Made by a program: the position numbers and the translations under genes | In this document: one piece after another, positions 5,635-10,399 of the stretch | How the letters are laid out: each line of letters opens with the position of its first letter | Numbering within the stretch: the first letter of the stretch is position 1 | Origin: Nostocaceae cyanobacterium CSSed10_463m | GTDB taxonomy: Bacteria > Cyanobacteriota > Cyanobacteriia > Cyanobacteriales > Nostocaceae | NCBI GenBank assembly: GCA_003556955.1 | Contig: PWQB01000144.1 | Coordinates: 1 to 10,399 of the forward strand | DNA length: 10,399 nt | Direction: 5' to 3' | Notes under the pieces: generated by a model | Database searches by the model: none | Told to the model about the DNA's origin: nothing | The model's input: only the letters and a program-made list of their open reading frames with translations

Positions 5635-7815
5635 ATGACTCCACCAATTATTAAACGTTATCTGATTGCTTTTGAAAAATATAAATGGATTGGATTGGGT
5701 AGTTTTGCTTTAGTAGTTGCCGGTTCCACAATAGTGGCCACACAGCCAGATCCACCACCCAGCTACATAGCAGATGCCGCACTTGCTTACACTCGTCCAC
5801 CAGTTTCCTTTTCTGCTACTGGGAATGAAATTCAACAACAAGGGCAAGAACTGACTCAGCAAGTTTTGCTGTCAGACCAGATTATTGAACTTGTAGCGGC
5901 GAAAGTTAATGTCAAACCAACAACTATTGGTGCAAATGTGGCTCTGCGTCTACCGGACAGAGGTGCAGGAGGTCAAAAACAAGCCTCAATTATTGAGTTG
6001 AAATATCAAGATACTGACCCCAAGCGAGCGCGGCAGATATTGCAGGAATTAATGGAAGCTATGATCACCCTCAGTGGTGAAATTAATACCGGGCGATTAA
6101 ATGCAATTATTGACAAAATTAATGAGCGTATACCGCAAGCGAAATCAGAACTCGAAGCAGCAGAACAGAAGTTGGAAGAGTATGACCGCCGGGAGCGTCC
6201 GGCAATATTGGCGGCTGAAAATGGTAGTTTGCTGGGTGGCATAACCAGTAGTCAAAATCAGCAACGCTCAATTCAACTAACGATTGCCGGAATTGATGCT
6301 CAACTTCGCAGTTTGCAACAGAAGTTGGGTTTAACTGTAGCACAGGCCTATGTTTCTTCGGCTTTGAGTGCCGACCCGATTATTTCTAGCTTGCGATCGC
6401 AAATTTATCAAGTAGAATCACAAATCAGTTTACTCAGTAAAGATTTACGACCTGAAAACCCAACTATGATTCAGTTAATGCGTCAGAAGCAATCTATAGA
6501 AGAATTGCTGCAACAACGTGCTGCTGAGGTAGTAGGGGGTGGGGGTACGGCGGCTCCTTTACCGGGAAATATTTCGGGTATCCGCGCCCAAAGCAACTTA
6601 GATCCAGCCCGACAACAGCTAGCAAATCAGATGGTAGCGTTGGAAACCCAAAAAGAAACACTCCAACAACAATTAGCTCAACAAATTCAAGAAGAAGAAC
6701 GATTACGGCAAGAGTATTCTCAAATACCCAACAAGCAATTAGCGCGATCGCGTTTAGAACAGGAAGTAGGCCTGAAAAAAGCGATTTTTGACCAAATGCA
6801 GGCAAAGCTAACAGACGCGAAAGCCGCAGAGGCAGAAACAGTTACTAGCTTAACAGTTGCCAGAGTACCTAATGTTTTCAACAATACTACTAAACCTCAG
6901 AGTGTACCACTGACTTTAGGTATTGGTGGTTTCATGGGATTGTTAGTAGGTGGGGGAGTCATATTTTTGCTGGGTTCCCTAGAAGGCACTTTCAAAACCA
7001 AGGAGGATATCCGCGACAGCCTCAGAGAACGGGAAGTTACCCTTCTGGGAGAATTGCCTTTAATGCCTGTTGATGATTTAGATCGTGAAACTCTACCTGT
7101 AATACTTTCTGCTGATTCTCCCTATTTGGAGTTTTATGAAAAGTTTCGCAGTAATTTGCGGCGGATTGGTGGTAGAGATTTCAAGGTATTGCTGATGACT
7201 AGCACTAGCAGCCAAGAAGGTAAGACAGTGAGTGCTTATAACTTAGGTATCGCATCCGCCCTGGCTGGGAAAAGAACCTTGATTATCGAAACAGACTTGC
7301 GTCCTAGCCCGTCGCAGATATTGCCCTCCCATGCTTCATCTTTGAATGTTACCCCTGACCCCGATGCCCATTATGAACCTCTGCGCTATTATTCCAAATT
7401 GAATGAATGTATCCGCATGGTTCCTGATGTAGAAAATTTATACATTATCCCCAGCCCTGGCCCTGTGCGTCAATCTGCTGCTATTCTGGAATCAAGCGAA
7501 ATCCGAAAGCTGATGGAGGATGTGCGGCAACGATTTGATTTAGTAATTTTAGATACTAGTCCTCTAAGTCTATCCAACGATGCTTTATTAATTCAACCCT
7601 ATAGCGATGGCATAGTATTAGTAGCTCGTCCCAACCATACACAAGAAAATATGTTGGGAGAAGCTATTGACCAATTAGTTGAATCTGAACTGGGCTTGTT
7701 AGGAGTAATTATTAATGGTGCTGATATTTTCGTTTCCCCACCTTTGCCTGTGTCAACTGAGCAGGAAGAAGCGGTAATTTTTTCGGAAGTTTCAGCTAGT
7801 GTCAACAACAACTAA
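5635..7815 (+). CDS. Wzz/GumC-type polysaccharide chain-length protein fused to a BY-kinase-like ATPase domain
   Basis: This 726-residue inner-membrane protein is expected to control exopolysaccharide length and export with the SLBB protein. Membrane segment 1 spans about 18-36. A long periplasmic coiled-coil region, rich in Gln and Glu, covers about 150-400. A GNVR-like segment near 365-400 begins IPNKQLARSRLEQEV. Membrane segment 2 spans about 424-446. The cytoplasmic P-loop domain has Walker A TSTSSQEGKT (522-531), Walker A' IIETDLR (550-556) and Walker B VILDTSP (637-643). The A' motif has Glu552 where family members usually have Asp. The last tyrosine is Tyr656, inside the fold; the C-terminal tail has none, whereas active BY-kinases normally end in a tyrosine cluster. 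Tyrosine autokinase activity is therefore doubtful, although ATP binding is plausible. The start is ATG 5635, without a visible ribosome-binding site. Confidence 0.9.
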   Translation: MTPPIIKRYLIAFEKYKWIGLGSFALVVAGSTIVATQPDPPPSYIADAALAYTRPPVSFSATGNEIQQQGQELTQQVLLSDQIIELVAAKVNVKPTTIGANVALRLPDRGAGGQKQASIIELKYQDTDPKRARQILQELMEAMITLSGEINTGRLNAIIDKINERIPQAKSELEAAEQKLEEYDRRERPAILAAENGSLLGGITSSQNQQRSIQLTIAGIDAQLRSLQQKLGLTVAQAYVSSALSADPIISSLRSQIYQVESQISLLSKDLRPENPTMIQLMRQKQSIEELLQQRAAEVVGGGGTAAPLPGNISGIRAQSNLDPARQQLANQMVALETQKETLQQQLAQQIQEEERLRQEYSQIPNKQLARSRLEQEVGLKKAIFDQMQAKLTDAKAAEAETVTSLTVARVPNVFNNTTKPQSVPLTLGIGGFMGLLVGGGVIFLLGSLEGTFKTKEDIRDSLREREVTLLGELPLMPVDDLDRETLPVILSADSPYLEFYEKFRSNLRRIGGRDFKVLLMTSTSSQEGKTVSAYNLGIASALAGKRTLIIETDLRPSPSQILPSHASSLNVTPDPDAHYEPLRYYSKLNECIRMVPDVENLYIIPSPGPVRQSAAILESSEIRKLMEDVRQRFDLVILDTSPLSLSNDALLIQPYSDGIVLVARPNHTQENMLGEAIDQLVESELGLLGVIINGADIFVSPPLPVSTEQEEAVIFSEVSASVNNN

Positions 7816-7837
7816 GAGCCGGAACCAGGGAGAAAGG

Positions 7838-7857
7838 GGAAGTGTCAAACTACTTCC
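7838..7857. terminator. Short hairpin between convergent genes
   Basis: GGAAGT (7838-7843) and ACTTCC (7852-7857) pair around an eight-base loop, between the stop of the kinase gene (7815) and the stop of the convergent rhomboid gene (7874). No T-run follows on either strand. It could be a weak bidirectional terminator or chance. Confidence 0.25.
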
Positions 7858-7873
7858 GCCTAGAGTTACGGCA

Positions 7874-8545
7874 CTAGTCGCGCCGAAATAAGCCGAATAA
7901 TGGAGCCAGAACTATCCCAAAAGCAAAGCCGCCGATGTGCGCCCAGTAAGCAACTCCACCTGATTCCACAGCCATATTAGCCGCAGTTTGCAGGCTGAGA
8001 AGTCCCGATATCACATTCTGAATCACGAAAATTCCGATCAGAATCATTGCCGGAATCCTGATGGTAGTGATGAAAAAACCTAAAAATACTAAGGTCAAAA
8101 TTCTTGATTGGGGGAAACGGATCACATAAGCACCCAACACTCCAGCGATCGCACCACTAGCGCCTAAAGAAGGTATAGTGGAATCCATGTTTATAAACCA
8201 CTGACACAAGGCAGCTAAAGCGCCGCAAGCCAGATAAAACATCAAATACTTGAAATGACCCATCCGGTCTTCAATATTGTTACCAAAGACCCAGAGAAAC
8301 ACCATATTTGAGATCAGATGCCACCAACCACCGTGTAAGAATTGTGACGTAAATAGAGTTGTCCACTCCTGGGCAGGATTATTGGTTAACTCTCGTGGTA
8401 TTACCGCATACATCCGAAAGAATTGTTCTAATTGTTCACTGGATAGACTTACCTCGTGAAGAAAGACTACAATATTTAAACCAATCAACCCATAGGTAAA
8501 ATATGGGGTGATGCGTGTTGGGTTTTCATCATGGAGGGGAAACAC
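7874..8545 (-). CDS. Rhomboid-family intramembrane serine protease (copy 1)
   Basis: This 223-residue polytopic membrane protease is predicted to cut transmembrane segments of other proteins. The catalytic serine is Ser130 in GASGA and the catalytic histidine is His203 in YWAHIGGFAFG. H76-x3-N80, in HLISNMVFLWVFGNNIE, corresponds to the conserved His and Asn of GlpG-type rhomboids. The domain fills the protein with no extra soluble domain, so it is a minimal rhomboid. The start is GTG (8545-8543), preceded by AGGA at 8558-8555. The frame begins MFPLHDENPTRITPY, which matches the start of copy 2. It lies 113 bases downstream of copy 2 on the same strand, probably co-transcribed. The substrate is unknown. 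Confidence 0.92.
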   Translation of the reverse strand: MFPLHDENPTRITPYFTYGLIGLNIVVFLHEVSLSSEQLEQFFRMYAVIPRELTNNPAQEWTTLFTSQFLHGGWWHLISNMVFLWVFGNNIEDRMGHFKYLMFYLACGALAALCQWFINMDSTIPSLGASGAIAGVLGAYVIRFPQSRILTLVFLGFFITTIRIPAMILIGIFVIQNVISGLLSLQTAANMAVESGGVAYWAHIGGFAFGIVLAPLFGLFRRD

Positions 8546-8587
8546 AGGTGTTTTTCCTAATATCGATTATTTGCAATATAGCCTGTG
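8543..8587 (-). promoter_or_regulatory. Possible start-codon-masking stem, rhomboid copy 1
   Basis: In the minus-strand transcript CACAGG (8587-8582) can pair with CCTGTG (8548-8543), which ends in the GTG start codon. The ribosome-binding AGGA lies in the 33-base loop. Six pairs alone could be chance; the parallel arrangement at copy 2 gives it weight. Confidence 0.3.
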
Positions 8588-8600
8588 CTGCCATCGCAAA

Positions 8601-8654
8601 GTGCTAAAACTCGACAAATCGCCTCTGGATGCAAAAGTGGTGAGATTTTAGCAC
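8601..8654. repeat. Inverted repeat between the two rhomboid genes
   Basis: GTGCTAAAACTC (8601-8612) pairs with GAGATTTTAGCAC (8642-8654), giving 12 pairs with one bulged base and a 29-base loop. It begins five bases after the stop codon of rhomboid copy 2, reading on the minus strand. No T-run follows, so it may be an RNA-stabilising or attenuating hairpin rather than a classical terminator. Confidence 0.7.
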
Positions 8655-8658
8655 CTAC

Positions 8659-9378
8659 CTACCCAGATAAAGATTCTTCTTGAGATTTATCGTTAAATAA
8701 ACCCAGTAATGGCCCCAGAACTGCCCCAAACACAAAACCTGCTGCATGGGCCCAATAGGCAATACCACCGCTTTCCATGCCGATATTTGTAGGCGCTTCT
8801 AGACTAGCTATTCCGTAAAAAGCTTGTTGGATAAACCAAAATCCCAAAAAGAAATATGCTGGAACCCGAAAAGAGGGGAAGAAAAATCCTAAAGGTACGA
8901 CACCGATAATTTCCACTTGGGGAAACCTTAAAATATATGCTCCCATAACGCCAGCGATCGCACCACTAGCTCCTAAAGAAGGAATGGTAGAATCTTGAGC
9001 AAAGAACCATTGTGCTAAAGATGCCAAAGCACCGCAAGATAAATAAAATAGTAAATATTTAGCACGCCCTAGCTTTTCTTCTATATTATTGCCAAACACC
9101 CAGAGAAACAGCATATTGCCCCCTAGATGCAAGAAACCACCATGTAAAAATTGTGCTGTAATTAAAGTTGCCCATTCTGGTACTGGCTGATTAACAGATA
9201 CTCCAGAAAAACTTAAGGTAAGTTCTTTGGGAATTACAGCCGCCAGATGGAAAAACTGATTTAATGCTTGGGGAGGAAGACTGACTTCATAAAGAAAAGC
9301 CAAGACATTAGCTGCAATCAGTCCATAAGTAACATAAGGCGTGATTTGTGTAGGATTTTTATCTTTAATTGGAACCAC
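8659..9378 (-). CDS. Rhomboid-family intramembrane serine protease (copy 2)
   Basis: This 239-residue polytopic membrane protein is clearly paralogous to copy 1 along its whole length. The catalytic serine is Ser138 in GASGA and the histidine is His211 in YWAHAAGFVFG. H84-x3-N88 is the conserved His/Asn motif. It differs by an eight-residue insertion after KELTL near residues 55-65 and by a polar C-terminal tail (NDKSQEESLSG). The start is GTG (9378-9376) with AGGA at 9390-9387, eight bases away; the frame begins MVPIKDKNPTQITPY. In both copies an HIP1 octamer encodes the Ala-Ile-Ala directly after the catalytic Ser-Gly. The start codon lies in an inverted-repeat arm. The substrate is unknown. 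Confidence 0.92.
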   Translation of the reverse strand: MVPIKDKNPTQITPYVTYGLIAANVLAFLYEVSLPPQALNQFFHLAAVIPKELTLSFSGVSVNQPVPEWATLITAQFLHGGFLHLGGNMLFLWVFGNNIEEKLGRAKYLLFYLSCGALASLAQWFFAQDSTIPSLGASGAIAGVMGAYILRFPQVEIIGVVPLGFFFPSFRVPAYFFLGFWFIQQAFYGIASLEAPTNIGMESGGIAYWAHAAGFVFGAVLGPLLGLFNDKSQEESLSG

Positions 9379-9452
9379 AGATATTTTCCTGATCTTTGAG
9401 TCAATAGCCTCACATTACTGAATTTTCTCAGTATTTTCTTCTATCTGTGGTT
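9373..9452 (-). promoter_or_regulatory. Structured leader of rhomboid copy 2, start codon in a stem
   Basis: In the transcript AACCACAGATA (9452-9442) is a perfect 11-base complement of TATCTGTGGTT (9383-9373), which contains the GTG start. Between the arms a second perfect stem, TACTGA / TCAGTA, lies at 9433-9416 with a six-base loop, and the ribosome-binding AGGA is in the enclosed region. This could limit translation, like an RNA thermometer or attenuator. No known riboswitch class is recognised. Confidence 0.45.
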
Positions 9453-9504
9453 TCAATATCAGGAGGGGTGAATCTAAAATCCAAAATTGAGTGATATTTT
9501 TTTC

Positions 9505-9723
9505 TTATTCTTGAGAAAGATGCAAATATTTATCAGCGTACCGAAAAGCAGATAAACAGTCATAAGCAGCTATAGACACAGCTTGCAAGAAAACCTTGAT
9601 AGGTATTTCCACTTCTGCAAGTTTTTGGGTTAAAAACAATAATTCTTGGTCGGTTGCCGGAAAAGCAGTTTCTTCCGATAATTCTGGTTCATTTAAAGGA
9701 TTATTCCGCAAAAAATCAGACAT
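9505..9723 (-). CDS. Small protein of unknown function (72 residues)
   Basis: I do not recognise this protein. It begins MSDFLRNNPLNEPELSEE, is acidic in its first half and probably helical from about residue 25 on (ELLFLTQKLAEVEIP). It has no signal peptide or metal-binding motif. ATG 9723 is chosen because a strong ribosome-binding site, GGGGAGG, lies six bases upstream, although the frame extends further. Its first eight bases overlap the end of the upstream small gene, so the two are almost certainly co-translated. A cyanobacterial conserved hypothetical is likely. Confidence 0.65.
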   Translation of the reverse strand: MSDFLRNNPLNEPELSEETAFPATDQELLFLTQKLAEVEIPIKVFLQAVSIAAYDCLSAFRYADKYLHLSQE

Positions 9724-9949
9724 TTTGTACCTCCCCAAAAGCAAAAGATGCAAAACATGCAATAAAATTTAACTGCTGTTCACGAGTTTGTAAGTTAACT
9801 GGAAGTTCAGTATTAGAACATCCAATCTCTTGCAAAATCTCTAAACAATAAGCGCGAATTTCAGTGAGTGAGGCTCGCTCCCACTCAAGTGCCACTTCTT
9901 TGCCTATCTCCCAATTGACTCGAATCATAGTCCTTGTAGGGTTGGTCAT
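9716..9949 (-). CDS. Small protein of unknown function (77 residues), first gene of an overlapping pair
   Basis: I do not recognise this protein. It begins MTNPTRTMIRVNWEIGKEV, has an apparently helical middle (SLTEIRAYCLEILQEIG) and a hydrophobic C-terminus (LNFIACFASFAFGEVQNV). ATG 9949 is favoured because GGGGTG lies six bases before it; a TTG start at 9991 would add 14 residues but has no ribosome-binding site. It ends inside the start of the following small gene (ATGTCTGA overlap). The two-gene layout resembles toxin-antitoxin operons in form only; neither product shows a known toxin or antitoxin motif. Confidence 0.6.
   Translation of the reverse strand: MTNPTRTMIRVNWEIGKEVALEWERASLTEIRAYCLEILQEIGCSNTELPVNLQTREQQLNFIACFASFAFGEVQNV
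9730..9736 (-). promoter_or_regulatory. Strong ribosome-binding site GGGGAGG
   Basis: It lies six bases before ATG 9723 and inside the coding region of the upstream small gene. It fixes the start of the 72-residue protein. Confidence 0.7.
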
Positions 9950-9991
9950 CAAATGCACCCCAATAAACTCGATAAATTTAATTTTGCTCAA

Positions 9992-10399
9992 AATTAAACA
10001 ATAGTGTAACCGTATTTATGCGAGATTTATGAAGATAGAACATAAAAAATTCAGCGCATTTGCGGAAAGAATTACTCACATATCAATCACTTAGCTTTAT
10101 TTTGCCAATTATTCCCTAAAAAACGCTCCAGAATGGTTATATTGCCTCCAGAGCTTTAAACAGGATTCATAATAAATTCATTTTTACGTGTTTTTGCTTG
10201 TTTTCACTTAGACATTTTGGGATACATTCACACCCATAATTTTGGCTGGGATAATAATACCAAAATAGCCAGCAGCGTTACTGTGCTTTGAGCATCGGCG
10301 TTATTTATTTGCTGCTATATAACACCTAGACAAGTCTAGACATTATTTAACGTTTCACAGGGTAGCGTCGGCGCAATTAACCCTCCACGTTCAGACACG
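9992..10399. other. Non-coding AT-rich region with several short dyads
   Basis: I see no gene in these 408 bases. Three dyads lie near the right end: ATTTTGG/CCAAAAT (10239-10245 and 10260-10266), AGCAGC/GCTGCT (10271-10276 and 10311-10316) enclosing TGCT/AGCA, and a tight palindrome at 10326-10339. They may belong to the control region of a gene beyond the window or to a small structured RNA. The promoter of the small minus-strand gene pair should also lie here, but no clear -35/-10 pair is visible. Confidence 0.5.
10326..10339. repeat. Perfect palindrome CTAGACAAGTCTAG
   Basis: Six-base arms CTAGAC and GTCTAG flank AA. Its size and symmetry fit a dimeric repressor site, but no regulator is in view, so the role is unknown. 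Confidence 0.4.

Noticed and set aside
6494..6805. 103-codon minus-strand frame opposite the chain-length gene
   Set aside because: It is antisense to a clear coiled-coil coding region; its Leu/Val-rich product is the expected mirror of Gln/Glu codons.
7874..9378. Rhomboids as rhombosortases of a GlyGly-CTERM sorting system
   Set aside because: Both look like ordinary minimal rhomboids with full HxxxN, GASGA and AH motifs; no GlyGly-CTERM protein is present, and that system is described mainly from Gammaproteobacteria.
9654..9851. 65-codon plus-strand frame opposite the small gene pair
   Set aside because: The minus-strand pair has good ribosome-binding sites and an operon-like overlap; this frame has neither.

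Overview
The window looks like chromosome from a filamentous, heterocyst-type cyanobacterium (Nostocales). The evidence is six copies of the HIP1 octamer GCGATCGC (1151, 1716, 6393, 6744, 8145, 8954), AT-rich spacers, three heptanucleotide tandem-repeat arrays of the kind common in Nostoc and Anabaena genomes, and a cyanobacterial exosortase with its dedicated partner. The species cannot be named from this sequence.

Layout: 1-134 is the start of a minus-strand gene that runs off the left edge, possibly a GAF-domain sensor. 135-958 is a long non-coding AT-rich spacer with a TTCCCTG array. From 959 to 7815 five plus-strand genes form an exopolysaccharide / protein-sorting locus: a DegT/DnrJ/EryC1 sugar aminotransferase, a cyanoexosortase (Cys-Arg-His membrane transpeptidase), its overlapping system-associated protein, an SLBB/Poly_export periplasmic export protein, and a Wzz/BY-kinase-type chain-length protein. 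The gaps before the last two genes carry heptamer arrays, a weak terminator-like hairpin and an imperfect inverted repeat. The locus may therefore be two or three transcripts rather than one.

On the minus strand, convergent with the locus, lie two tandem paralogous rhomboid intramembrane serine proteases (7874-8545 and 8659-9378). Both start with GTG behind the same AGGAAAA ribosome-binding sequence, and both start codons fall in the 3' arm of an inverted repeat. Further right is a minus-strand pair of small unrecognised genes that overlap by 8 bases (9505-9723 and 9716-9949). 9992-10399 has no gene but several short dyads.

How the genes may work together: the aminotransferase would supply an amino sugar. 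The SLBB protein and the Wzz/BY-kinase protein would control polymer length and export. The exosortase pair would process PEP-CTERM-type proteins at the inner membrane, consistent with the known association of exosortases with polysaccharide loci; no PEP-CTERM substrate is encoded in the window. The most notable points are an internal 58-residue tandem duplication in the export protein, a BY-kinase with no C-terminal tyrosines, and a possible start-codon-masking leader shared by both rhomboid genes with a compensatory base pair.
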